This document shows, piece after piece, positions 55,861-64,000 of a stretch of 64,000 bases of DNA. The notes below the pieces were generated by a model. It had not been told where the DNA came from. It was given only the letters and a program-made list of their open reading frames with translations, and searched no databases. The stretch is from Proteiniphilum sp. X52 (GTDB lineage Bacteria > Bacteroidota > Bacteroidia > Bacteroidales > Dysgonomonadaceae). The translations under genes and the position numbers were made by a program. The stretch lies in assembly GCF_003712195.1 (NCBI RefSeq), contig NZ_RDSD01000001.1, forward strand, positions 496,001 to 560,000. The letters are read 5' to 3'. How positions within the stretch are numbered: the stretch's first letter is position 1; every line of letters begins with the position of its first letter.

Positions 55861-56243
55861 TTCGTAATATTCAAAAAGATATTTATTCAGATATATCTTT
55901 GTTCCCTTCATTGTCTACAAAAATACATCTTTAATTTTTGTACGTCCACATACTGAAAATAACAAAACAATGTATGGTTCAGTTCAAAACCATAATCCAC
56001 CCCCTGCTCATACCCGTAAATTGGTTGAAGGAATGACCTCCTTCGGGGCCGGGTAGCATTATAATTCCATTAAGAAATCATATACGATAGAAGAATTGAT
56101 TGATAATCAAAAAGAGTGAACAATATCGGAAAAACAGTTGTTAATCTTGTAATTGGTATTTGTTTGATTGTAGAGAGAAAGGTAAATGGATTTGATAATT
56201 TCAATTGTATGATTATTTTCAAACCCATAAAAGTTATGTCGTT
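55861..56243. other. Intergenic, no gene supported
   Basis: Contains a 6-bp hairpin GAAGGA/TCCTTC at 56025-56042 and a short frame (NPPPAHTRKLVEGMTSFGAG) that I cannot assign. No clear promoter. Confidence 0.5.
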
Positions 56244-56888
56244 ATGAAGAGAATCATTTTAAACGCGTTTTGTATGTTGAGCATTGTATTGTTTGCAGCC
56301 GGATGTGGTGGAGGAGGGAGTAGTGGGGAGAGACGACCGGAAGTGATCGTGCCGGACGCGCAAGCAATGAATCGCCCCCAGGTGGCAGTATTGCTTACCG
56401 AGGGATTTCAGGATGCCGAGGCTTTTATGCCGATCGGTTATCTGGAAAACAAAGATATGGATGTTACGGTGATAGGCCCTGAAACGGGACGGGTGAAAGC
56501 CTATAACAGCGATTTTGAAATAGTGGTGCAAAAAACAGTGGGAGAGGTGACCATCGATGAATTTGACGCGCTGGTACTGCCCGGGGGAAAAGCACCTGCT
56601 GCGCTGAGGGAAGAGCCGGAAGTGGTGGAGTTTGCCAAGAACTTCTTCCTCTCAGGGAAGCCGGTGGCGGCTATCTGTCACGGCCCACAGGTATTGGCTA
56701 CAGCAGGAGTGCTTCAGGATGTAACCGCCACGGCTGTGGGATCTATCCGCGGTGAATTGGAGGAAGCCGGCGCGAAATATGTGGACGAAGCACTGGTAAT
56801 AGATGGCAACCTGATCACATCGAGGGTGCCGGGCGATCTGCCGGTATTCAGTAAAGCTATTGAGGAAGCGGTCAAGAAGGCTCGCTGA
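56244..56888 (+). CDS. DJ-1/PfpI family lipoprotein, second copy
   Basis: 214 residues from the ATG at 56244, where the lipoprotein signal (LFAAGC, Cys21, then Gly-rich CGGGGSSG) starts; an upstream start adds 13 unrelated residues. PfpI-like domain of about 165 residues: VAVLLTEGFQDAEAFMPIGY, FDALVLPGGKAPAALREEPE, and Cys145 in AAICHGPQVLATAG, the reactive Cys. The short single-domain form resembles PfpI/YhbO/DJ-1 rather than Hsp31. May deglycate or detoxify carbonyl adducts in the periplasm. Distant from the first DJ-1 gene in sequence. Confidence 0.87.
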   Translation: MKRIILNAFCMLSIVLFAAGCGGGGSSGERRPEVIVPDAQAMNRPQVAVLLTEGFQDAEAFMPIGYLENKDMDVTVIGPETGRVKAYNSDFEIVVQKTVGEVTIDEFDALVLPGGKAPAALREEPEVVEFAKNFFLSGKPVAAICHGPQVLATAGVLQDVTATAVGSIRGELEEAGAKYVDEALVIDGNLITSRVPGDLPVFSKAIEEAVKKAR

Positions 56889-56983
56889 CTTGTTCCTATC
56901 TTAGTTTAGCGTTAAAAACAGCTTTATGCCGGTCACGGCAAACCGTGATTTAGGGGTAGGGCTGTTTTTCAATACATGAAAAA

Positions 56984-57916
56984 ATGCCATATATTGATTA
57001 TTATAAAATACTGGGTGTCGATAAGAATGCATCGGCCGAAGATATCAAGAAAGCTTACCGCAAATTGGCGCGCAAGTTGCATCCCGACCTGAACCCAAAC
57101 GACAAGGAAGCCCAAAAGAAGTTTCAGGAGCTCAATGAAGCCAATGAAGTGCTGAGTGATCCGGAGAAACGCGCCAAGTATGATAAGTACGGTGAGAACT
57201 GGAAGCACGGCGAAGAGTATGAGAAAGCACAACAGCAGCACCGGCAGCAAAGTAGCCGGCAACAACAGTGGAGCAGCCAGGGGGGACAGACTTTCTATAC
57301 CGAAGGAGATTTTTCGGACGACGATTTTTCCGACTTTTTCCACTCTATGTTCGGCAGCGGGTTTAGCAGAAGGCAAAGCGGTGGCGGCAGAAGTAACAGG
57401 TTCAAAGGTGCGGACTATCAGGCGGAATTGCGCCTGACACTTCGTCAAGCCATGCGCACACATCAGCAGACATTGTCGATCAATGGGAAAAATGTACGTA
57501 TCACGATTCCTGCGGGAGTGGCTGACGGGCAGAAGATCAAACTGGCCGGATACGGTCAACCCGGCGTCAACGGTGGCCCGAACGGTGACCTCTACATCAC
57601 TTTTATCATTGAGGATGACCCTGCTTTTAAACGGCTTGGGGACGACTTGTATGCCGATGCCGTGATCGACCTCTACACAGCGGTGCTTGGGGGCGAAACA
57701 ATGATCGATACGCTCGAAGGGCAGGTGAAAATGACCATTAAGCCCGGAACCCAGCCCAATGCCAAACTACGGCTGAGAGGCAAAGGGTTTCCCCTGTATA
57801 AGAAAGAGGGGCGGTCTGGCGATTTATACGTGACGTTGAAGGTGCGTCTGCCTGAACATCTCTCGGATAAAGAGAAAGAACTATTCACCCAATTATCAAA
57901 AATCAGGAAACAATGA
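56984..57916 (+). CDS. cbpA: DnaJ-type co-chaperone CbpA
   Basis: 310 residues. J domain at residues 4-68 with HPD (His33-Asp35), then a Gln/Ser/Gly-rich linker (about 75-130), then two C-terminal substrate-binding beta domains (about 140-300, [47 protein letters not shown]). No zinc-finger region, so CbpA rather than DnaJ. Stimulates DnaK. Overlaps the cbpM gene by 4 bases (ATGA), hence coupled translation. Confidence 0.94.
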   Translation: MPYIDYYKILGVDKNASAEDIKKAYRKLARKLHPDLNPNDKEAQKKFQELNEANEVLSDPEKRAKYDKYGENWKHGEEYEKAQQQHRQQSSRQQQWSSQGGQTFYTEGDFSDDDFSDFFHSMFGSGFSRRQSGGGRSNRFKGADYQAELRLTLRQAMRTHQQTLSINGKNVRITIPAGVADGQKIKLAGYGQPGVNGGPNGDLYITFIIEDDPAFKRLGDDLYADAVIDLYTAVLGGETMIDTLEGQVKMTIKPGTQPNAKLRLRGKGFPLYKKEGRSGDLYVTLKVRLPEHLSDKEKELFTQLSKIRKQ

Positions 57917-58212
57917 GTGGAAACAGATTACTTTACAGCGAATGTCTGAGAATCTACGAGATAGAAGAATCATTCATTGAATCGCTGCGGGATGTGGGGT
58001 TGATTCATGTGACCGGTCAGGAGGACGACCGGTTCATAGAATACGACGACCTCTCCGATCTGGAGCAATTTATCCGGTGGCATTACGAGATGGATATCAA
58101 TGTGCCAGGTATTGACGCGCTTCGCCATATGCTGGATAGGGTACGCTTGTTGCAATCAGAGATAGAACAGCTTCAAAACGAATTGCATTTTTACAAGGCT
58201 TTGCAGCCATGA
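57913..58212 (+). CDS. cbpM: CbpA modulator CbpM
   Basis: 99 residues with a MerR-like winged helix start ([20 protein letters not shown]) and a coiled-coil end ([19 protein letters not shown]). CbpM proteins bind the J domain of CbpA and inhibit it. The ATG overlaps the cbpA stop. Downstream 58213-58383 holds no gene. Confidence 0.88.
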   Translation: MSGNRLLYSECLRIYEIEESFIESLRDVGLIHVTGQEDDRFIEYDDLSDLEQFIRWHYEMDINVPGIDALRHMLDRVRLLQSEIEQLQNELHFYKALQP

Positions 58213-58383
58213 CGGTTGAGGCCATCCACCCCTACGGTGAGGGCATGCTCCCAGTACCGTAACGGATTACCCTTGCCTGCGCGTAGTGAGACGCGGGATA
58301 GTCATGCGTCTCTTTGTTTATTTTAGGAGAACCTGTTAGCGGCTCAATAGGTGTATGCATCTAAAGAGAATGCTCGTTTTCTT

Positions 58384-60603
58384 CTATTTTTTCGGGCTGT
58401 TTGTCATGTAAAACACCAATGTGCCGCCGTTGATGATATCATCGTATGTGATGAATTTCTTATCGTAAGGCTGACCGTTGAGTTCTATCTTTTCGACATA
58501 TAGATTCTCCTTCGAAAGATTTTTCGCCTCCATGACGAAGTATTTCCCGTTGCCCACATTGATGGTCGCTTTGGGAATCTGCGGCGCGCCGATGACCAGT
58601 TCGCCGCTCACCGGATTCATGGGATAGAATCCCATCGCGGAGAACATATACCATGCCGACATCTGTCCGCAGTCGTCGTTCCCGATCAGCCCGTCCGGTT
58701 TGTTCCGGTAGAAATCGGTGGTGATCCGGCGTATCAGCCGCTGGGTTTCTTCCGGCCTGTCGAGATAAGAGTAGATATAAGCCACGTGGTGGCTCGGTTC
58801 GTTGCCATGGGCGTATTGACCGATAAGGCCAGTCACGTCGGAAAGTTGACCGGTGGTTTCCTGGGTGGTGTTGAAGAGGTAATCGAGCACTTTTCCCGCA
58901 GCCTCTTTGCCGCCCATCAGTTTAATGAGTCCCGCGATATCCTGTAACACATGCCATGTATATTGCAGGGCGTTGCCTTCCGTGTAATGGCCCCCGATGT
59001 GGGAATCGGCGTGCGCCAGCGCATAAGGGTCGAAAGGAGAGAGCCATTCGCCTTTGGAGTCTTTGGGGCGCATGGCGTTGGTTTCTTTGTCGAACAGGTT
59101 CCTGTAATATCCGGCCCGTTTCATAAAGAATTCATAATCTTCCGTTTTTCCTAACTTTTTTGCCATCTGTGCGGCGGCATAGTCGCTGAATCCGCATTCG
59201 AGCGTGCGGGAAACCGATTCTACTTTGACAAGGTCGTAGGGATAGTAACCGTATTGGTCGTAGATTTCCCAGTCCGATTTGTAGTGCTTGCTTTCGGTGA
59301 TCGATCTTTTGATCTCCCGGTAGGCTTTCTCCGCGTCGAACCCGTCAAAACCTTTGAGATAAGCATCCACGATCATGGAGATGGAGTGGTTGCTGATCAT
59401 AGTGTAGGTCTCCTGTCCCATCAGCGCCCAGATGGGGAGATGCCCTTTTTGTCCGCTGTAGTCGACCATGGAATTTACCAAGTCAGAGACAATCTCCGGG
59501 CTAAGGATGGTGTACATGGGGAAAGCCGCGCGGAAGGTGTCCCACTGTGAGAGGGTGGAGTGGAATTTCCCGGTGGGCGAGAGTGTGATCTCGCGGCTGG
59601 GCCCTACATAACGTCCATCCACATCGGCAATGTTGTTGGGTTGGATATAGAGGTGGTAGAGCGAGGTGTAGAAATTGACCTTGTCGTCCTCCGTACCCTC
59701 TATCTCCACCCTTGAAAGATAGCTGTTCCAGGCCTTTTTGGCCTCCCGGCGCACTGCGTCGAAATCCCATCCGCTTGCTTCTGCCGCGAGGTTTTTCTTT
59801 GCACCCTCGACGCTTGTGGTGGACATGGCGATCTTCATTTGCAGGGTAGTGCCGTCCTGCATGTCGAAGGTAAGGATATAGCGGGGCGCCTTTTCCCGTG
59901 GATCCCGCGGCTCGAGTTGTTCAGAGAAGATGATCGGCTTGTCGAATTCGATGGCGAAATAGTAAGTGCGTTCCACCCATTCGGTGCGGCGGGTATAGCC
60001 GGTAATGAGCCGGTCGTTTTCGATGGTGACCCCATTATCGAGCACGTGGGTGAAGAGTTTATCTTTCGTCCATACCAGGCCGCTTTGAAAGTCGGCCAAC
60101 AGATTCGCCGGTTTGTCTTCGGCAAAAGTATAGCGGTGGAATGCCACATGCGGGGCGGTGGTGATTTCCACAGCTACTTCGTTATCGGCCAGCTCCACCG
60201 CATAGTAACCGGGGGAAGCTTTTTCCGTAGCCTTGTCGAAACTGCTGCTCAGGTCGCCGCGTTTCTCGCCGGAGAAAGGCTGCATCAGCAGGTCGCCCAG
60301 GTCGACGCATCCCGTGCCGTTCAGCCTGTTCTGCGAAAAGCCGTTGATGCGCTCATCGTCGTAGAAATAGCCGGAGCAGTATTCCCAGGAGAAATTGCCC
60401 GTCTCCGGCCCCGGCTGCATCATGCCCAACGGGTAGGTCGCGCCGGGGAAAGTATGTCCCGTGAAGGCTGTCCCTATAAAGGGATTTACATATTGAGTGA
60501 AATCTTTTTCAGTATCGCTTTGCTGTTTAGGTATACAGGAAATCGCCGGAATTACAATTACAGCAAGCAGGATGGGTTTTACTTCTCGTAAAAATCTTGT
60601 CAT
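58384..60603 (-). CDS. Glycoside hydrolase family 92, alpha-mannosidase-like
   Basis: 739 residues. Lipobox PAISC (Cys23) makes it an envelope lipoprotein. Conserved GH92 segments: VNPFIGTAFTGHTFPGATYPLG, NFSWEYCSGYFY, GFSQNRLNGTGC, and the C-terminal GLIGNDDCGQMSAWYMFSAM. GH92 enzymes remove alpha-1,2-, -1,3- or -1,6-linked mannose from glycans in a calcium-dependent manner. Length fits the family (about 720-770). Stands alone, not in a SusCD locus; the OPT transporter upstream on the strand is separated by repeats. Confidence 0.93.
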   Translation of the reverse strand: MTRFLREVKPILLAVIVIPAISCIPKQQSDTEKDFTQYVNPFIGTAFTGHTFPGATYPLGMMQPGPETGNFSWEYCSGYFYDDERINGFSQNRLNGTGCVDLGDLLMQPFSGEKRGDLSSSFDKATEKASPGYYAVELADNEVAVEITTAPHVAFHRYTFAEDKPANLLADFQSGLVWTKDKLFTHVLDNGVTIENDRLITGYTRRTEWVERTYYFAIEFDKPIIFSEQLEPRDPREKAPRYILTFDMQDGTTLQMKIAMSTTSVEGAKKNLAAEASGWDFDAVRREAKKAWNSYLSRVEIEGTEDDKVNFYTSLYHLYIQPNNIADVDGRYVGPSREITLSPTGKFHSTLSQWDTFRAAFPMYTILSPEIVSDLVNSMVDYSGQKGHLPIWALMGQETYTMISNHSISMIVDAYLKGFDGFDAEKAYREIKRSITESKHYKSDWEIYDQYGYYPYDLVKVESVSRTLECGFSDYAAAQMAKKLGKTEDYEFFMKRAGYYRNLFDKETNAMRPKDSKGEWLSPFDPYALAHADSHIGGHYTEGNALQYTWHVLQDIAGLIKLMGGKEAAGKVLDYLFNTTQETTGQLSDVTGLIGQYAHGNEPSHHVAYIYSYLDRPEETQRLIRRITTDFYRNKPDGLIGNDDCGQMSAWYMFSAMGFYPMNPVSGELVIGAPQIPKATINVGNGKYFVMEAKNLSKENLYVEKIELNGQPYDKKFITYDDIINGGTLVFYMTNSPKK

Positions 60604-60631
60604 TTGTCTATCAATTATAAATTACAATTTT

Positions 60632-60706
60632 TAATTACCAATTACCAATTACTAATTACTAATTACCAATTACCAATTACCAATTACCAATTACCAATTA
60701 CCAATT
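60632..60706. repeat. (AATTACC)n tandem repeat
   Basis: About ten units of AATTACC with two AATTACT variants, upstream of the GH92 gene. Same unit as at 18075-18109. The rest of 60604-60831 carries one CTTGTCCCGAT phrase. Confidence 0.85.
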
Positions 60707-60831
60707 GTGGAATCATTAACTTACAATTTCTCAATTAATCACGATAGTCACTCCTTGTCCCGATTCATCGGAGATTGGCACATTGAGAAATCATCATGTC
60801 CTATCACCACACCTTCACATCACCGCATCAA

Positions 60832-62847
60832 TCAGTCCTCCCTCTTTGCCCGTCTGGTTTCCCAGATAAAGTAGGCAATCAGTCCGAGGAAAGCGAAGAG
60901 CGCCACAATCTGGGCACCTGTTCCCTGAGGGTCGCTCCACAGGTTGAAGTTGAGTGCATTGCCGTCGCCGGTGATAAATATGATCAGGGCGCCCAAAACG
61001 CCGAAGAGTGCCGCGCCCGCTATGAATCCGGAAGAGATCAGGATAGCGCGCTGGTGGCGGGCATTTGTCAACTGCTTGTCAGCACCTTTTTTGTTGATCC
61101 AGTGGTTGAGTAATCCACCCACGACAAGGGGGGTATTCAGTTGGAGGGGGATGAACATGCCGAGTGCGAATGCCAGGGGTGACACACCGAGCCAGTTCAC
61201 GAGTATGGCGATCACCGCGCCGATCCCCAGGAGCATCCAGCTGACGCCACTTCCTGCCATCAGCGGTTCTATGATGGCGGCCATGGCGTTGGCCTGCGGG
61301 GCCACCATCGGGTTGGTATGTTCAGGCGTGGCCACAAAGCCGTATGCCTCGTTCAGGATAAAAATCACTGCTCCCACGGTCGCCGCCGAAACCAATGTCC
61401 CGAGGAACTTGTATGATTCCTGTTTTGCGGGGGTAGTGCCAATCCAGTAGCCGATCTTCAGGTCGGTGACAAAACCGCCTGCCATGGAGAGTGCGGTACA
61501 GACGATACCTCCGATGATCAGTCCGCTCACCATTCCCTGCCAGCCTTCCAATCCCACGGCAACAAGGATCACCGATGAGAGGATCAAGGTCATCAGCGTC
61601 ATTCCCGATACGGGGTTTGTACCCACAATGGCAATGGCATTGGCAGCCACGGTGGTGAACAGGAATGAGATAACGGTGATGGTGATCAGTGCCACGATAG
61701 CTTGTGCGAGTGTGATCTTCACGCCGATGAGCAGAAAGATGAATACGGCGACAAGCGTGAAGAACAGGAATACCATCACGAAGGACATTTTCAGATCCCG
61801 GCCCGAACGCTTTGCTTCACTGGCCCCTGTGCCGGTAGCCACTTTCTTGCCGACTGCCAGCTTAAACGCGCCGCCGATCACGCCGGCCGATTTGATGATC
61901 CCGATGATACCCGCCATCGCGATGGCGCCGATACCTATCGGACGCACATATTCGGCAAAGATCGCTTCGGCCGACATCGTCGCGAACGGATTGACACCCC
62001 CGCCCATGGCAGCCGTCAACGCTCCGATCTCGTTTACCAGTGGAATCAGTACCAGCCAGGAGAGTAGCGAACCCACGGTGATGATCAGGGCATATCGTAG
62101 TCCAACTAGGTAGCCGAAGCTGAAGATCAGGGCGCTTACGTTGAATTTGAGTACCATCTTGAACCGTTCGGCCATCATGGCGCCGGCAGGAATAACGCGT
62201 GTGGTGATCTCCTCGCTCCAGAGACGGAAGGCGGAGAAACAGAAATCGAATAATCCTCCGATGAGCCCACTGGTGATCAGCAATTTCGCCTTGTTGCCAC
62301 CCTTCTCCCCGGTCATCAGGATCTCGGTAGTTGCCGTGGCTTCGGGGAAAGGCAATTTCCCATGCATATCCTTCACGAAATATTTACGGAAGGGGATAAG
62401 GAAAAGAATTCCCAGGAAGCCTCCTAACAGCGATGAAAAAAAGATTTGCCAGAAGTTGATCTGAATTTCGGGATATTTGGCTTGCAGGATATAAAGCCCC
62501 GGGATAGTAAAGACTGCTCCGGCCACAATCACGCCTGACGATGCGCCGATTGACTGGATAATGACATTTTGCCCCAGTGCATTCTTTCTGCGGAATGCCG
62601 CCGATGCGCCCACGGCAATGATGGAGATGGGGATGGCTGCCTCGAAAACCTGGCCGATCTTCAGGCCCGAATAGGCTGCCGCGGCCGAAAAGATGATCGC
62701 CATTAATAATCCCATACCTATTGACCAAGGTGTTACTTCCGTTACCGGCCTGTCTGGTGGAAGTACAGATTTGTACTCTTCTCCCGGTTTTAGCTCACGA
62801 TACGCGTTCTCGGGCAATTCCGTAATTTTCTTTTCTTCTAATTCCAT
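60832..62847 (-). CDS. OPT-family oligopeptide transporter
   Basis: 671 residues with about 14 to 16 hydrophobic helices. Diagnostic segments: TPWSIGMGLLMAIIFSAAAAYSG near the N terminus, KLPFPEATATTEILMTGEKGG, WLVLIPLVNEIGALTAAMGGGVN and AAAGSGVSWMLLGIGAVIAILVNW-type late helices. OPT transporters import peptides or metal-peptide complexes, driven by protons. Length matches the bacterial branch. Nearest neighbour upstream is the divergent peptidase gene, giving a plausible peptide-use theme. Confidence 0.92.
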   Translation of the reverse strand: MELEEKKITELPENAYRELKPGEEYKSVLPPDRPVTEVTPWSIGMGLLMAIIFSAAAAYSGLKIGQVFEAAIPISIIAVGASAAFRRKNALGQNVIIQSIGASSGVIVAGAVFTIPGLYILQAKYPEIQINFWQIFFSSLLGGFLGILFLIPFRKYFVKDMHGKLPFPEATATTEILMTGEKGGNKAKLLITSGLIGGLFDFCFSAFRLWSEEITTRVIPAGAMMAERFKMVLKFNVSALIFSFGYLVGLRYALIITVGSLLSWLVLIPLVNEIGALTAAMGGGVNPFATMSAEAIFAEYVRPIGIGAIAMAGIIGIIKSAGVIGGAFKLAVGKKVATGTGASEAKRSGRDLKMSFVMVFLFFTLVAVFIFLLIGVKITLAQAIVALITITVISFLFTTVAANAIAIVGTNPVSGMTLMTLILSSVILVAVGLEGWQGMVSGLIIGGIVCTALSMAGGFVTDLKIGYWIGTTPAKQESYKFLGTLVSAATVGAVIFILNEAYGFVATPEHTNPMVAPQANAMAAIIEPLMAGSGVSWMLLGIGAVIAILVNWLGVSPLAFALGMFIPLQLNTPLVVGGLLNHWINKKGADKQLTNARHQRAILISSGFIAGAALFGVLGALIIFITGDGNALNFNLWSDPQGTGAQIVALFAFLGLIAYFIWETRRAKRED

Positions 62848-62942
62848 ATATTTATTCAGTCTATTAATATGCCAATGCCGATAAGTCGGGATAACTTGTC
62901 CCGATCTTCAGGAACTTGTCCCGATTTTTCGGGAAGTAGTGA

Positions 62943-62956
62943 CTCATGATCATGAG
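62943..62956. promoter_or_regulatory. 14-bp perfect palindrome
   Basis: CTCATGATCATGAG between the divergent OPT and peptidase genes; possible operator. Near it CTTGTCCCGAT recurs three times (62880-62925). Confidence 0.4.
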
Positions 62957-63104
62957 ACAAACAACTGTCGGTTACGCCCATTTTGACCATGTCGATTGTT
63001 AATTCAACACAGTGGGGCGTGGTTAAACGCGCCAATATGAATAATATTCGCCAAAATTTTTGCCGAAAATACAAAAAAATATGTAAAAGAAGCTCCTATT
63101 TTCG

Positions 63105-63112
63105 TAACTTTG
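63105..63112 (+). promoter_or_regulatory. -7 box of the peptidase gene
   Basis: TAACTTTG (TAnnTTTG). It predicts a leader of about 215 nt. Confidence 0.5.
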
Positions 63113-63117
63113 TCGAG

Positions 63118-63333
63118 ATTGAGAAGGATTTAAACTATAATCATTCAAGTTTCGCGTGTGAGTTTGAAATGTATCCAGCTAAAGCTGAGGCCTTTGGATG
63201 TTTCGTGGGGAGCCCATGGCTCGAGATGAGCGTTAGTGAATGAGAGCGGTCATGGGGCACAAAACATCGTCAGGCGAGGGTTTTAGTTGTAATCATGCCA
63301 CTTGCGAAAGTTGACTAATAATAACACAAATCG
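63118..63333 (+). other. Long 5' leader of the DPP-IV-like gene
   Basis: Unusually long and GC-rich in its middle, with small dyads (GAGCC-CAT-GGCTC). An open frame of 86 codons crosses the predicted transcript start (62983-63243) and is not credible as a protein. No riboswitch family recognised. Confidence 0.35.
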
Positions 63334-64000
63334 ATGGGAAAATTTCTTTTTAAGGTTATAGTGACAATAACTATTGCGATGGCGAGTGTTGTGACGGCAT
63401 CGGCGCAGCGCTACACGCTGGAAAGCCTGTTGGGTGGTGAATTTACACCCCGCGGTATAAGGGAGATGGTGTCGTCGCAAGACGGGACGCATTTTTACCA
63501 GGCCGATCCGCAACACACGGCGGTGATTAAATATGCATACGCTACCGGCGAAGCGGTCGACACCCTGTTTAATACACGTAGGGCGCGGAACTGCGCTTTT
63601 GACAGCTTTCAGGGTTTTTTGGTAAGTCCCGATGAAACCCGGGTGCTGGTGTATCGGGATCGGGAACAGGTATATCGCCACTCTTTCCGTGCCGACTATT
63701 ACTATCATGACGTACGCCGCAACATGGTCAGGAGGCTCTCGGAGCATCCCTCCAAACAAATGATCCCCACTTTCTCTCCCGACGGCAAAATGGTGGCATA
63801 TGTGATAGAGAATGATATCTGGCTCACAAAGTTCGACTTCGATACCGAATCGCGGGTGACAAGAGACGGAGAGACGAACAAAGTGATGAATGGAGCGACC
63901 GACTGGGTGTATGAGGAGGAGTTCGGCACAACCCGGCTGATGGAGTTTTCGCCAGATAATCGTCTGTTGGCCTTTGTGCGTACTGACGAGTCGGCGGTGA
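63334..64000 (+). CDS. DPP-IV-like S9 peptidase, N-terminal part (cut by window edge)
   Basis: 222 codons to the window end. Signal peptide (MGKFLFKVIVTITIAMASVV, cleaved at TASAQ) then RYTLESLLGGEFTPRG and beta-propeller blades with SPDGKMVAYVIENDIWL, and WVYEEEFG (the Glu-Glu motif that anchors the N terminus of the substrate in dipeptidyl peptidase IV). The catalytic hydrolase domain lies outside. Exported; removes Xaa-Pro dipeptides. ATG at 63334 fits the signal. Confidence 0.87.
   Translation, partial: MGKFLFKVIVTITIAMASVVTASAQRYTLESLLGGEFTPRGIREMVSSQDGTHFYQADPQHTAVIKYAYATGEAVDTLFNTRRARNCAFDSFQGFLVSPDETRVLVYRDREQVYRHSFRADYYYHDVRRNMVRRLSEHPSKQMIPTFSPDGKMVAYVIENDIWLTKFDFDTESRVTRDGETNKVMNGATDWVYEEEFGTTRLMEFSPDNRLLAFVRTDESAV

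Noticed and set aside
60632..60706. CRISPR array in the AATTACC repeats
   Set aside because: Heptamer units are contiguous, with no spacers.
62983..63243. 86-residue protein between the OPT and peptidase genes
   Set aside because: It crosses the predicted transcript start of the peptidase gene and has no recognisable domain or good start context.

Overview
The window looks like a chromosomal segment of a Bacteroidetes bacterium, most likely order Bacteroidales and plausibly Dysgonomonadaceae (Proteiniphilum/Petrimonas-like). The family-level guess is inference from gene content only. Support comes from two SusC/SusD pairs, many lipoproteins, an ECF sigma factor with a membrane partner, an S9 peptidase and a DPP-IV-like peptidase, and recurrent TAnnTTTG boxes upstream of genes, which match the Bacteroidetes -7 element.

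Layout. 0-4.3 kb: cydDC exporter, a FAD oxidoreductase and a LuxR-type response regulator, all on the minus strand. 4.4-6.7 kb: arfB, then metY behind a roughly 200-nt leader that encodes a 29-residue peptide ending Met-Cys-Cys-stop inside a hairpin. 6.8-13.2 kb: a SusC/SusD/thioredoxin-lipoprotein operon. 13.2-14.6 kb: a graveyard of gene ends (nitroreductase tail, ATPase head, ArsB/ACR3 tail) around an intact csbD-like gene. 14.7-31.4 kb: housekeeping and accessory genes (AlkZ-like, dinB, acyltransferase, ABC-F, hisS, phoH, M3 peptidase, RRM protein, tsaB, pdxH, lolD-like, S9 peptidase). 31.7-34.4 kb: tRNA-Asp followed by a decayed insert with a DUF488 protein, a frameshifted partner gene and a broken type I restriction hsdR. 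34.6-40.7 kb: a second SusC/SusD/DUF5017 locus. 41-43.7 kb: an ECF sigma factor, a membrane-to-beta-barrel partner, and an Ig-like lipoprotein.

43.9-56.9 kb is the most unusual part. Four AraC-family regulators are interleaved with an aldo/keto reductase carrying a Tat signal, two SnoaL/NTF2-like lipoproteins, an NAD(P)-binding protein fused to a Tat/reductase head, a dienelactone-hydrolase-like lipoprotein, two DJ-1/PfpI lipoproteins, a lipoprotein flavodoxin and an O-acetyltransferase. Almost every enzyme has an export signal. Tandem 21-22 bp-spaced operator-like repeats, two nearly identical promoters, two related terminators, a pair of ~100-bp inverted-repeat elements, and fragments of reductase and flavodoxin genes suggest the cluster was built by repeated recombination. 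I infer a periplasmic response to reactive carbonyls or other electrophiles; this is a hypothesis.

57-64 kb: cbpA-cbpM, a GH92 mannosidase, an OPT transporter and the start of a DPP-IV-like peptidase. A dispersed hairpin repeat with conserved flanks and covarying stems occurs at six places between 10 and 24.3 kb, including two copies in the leader of the M3 peptidase gene and one overlapping the hisS stop codon. I found no complete transposase, no CRISPR array and no rRNA.
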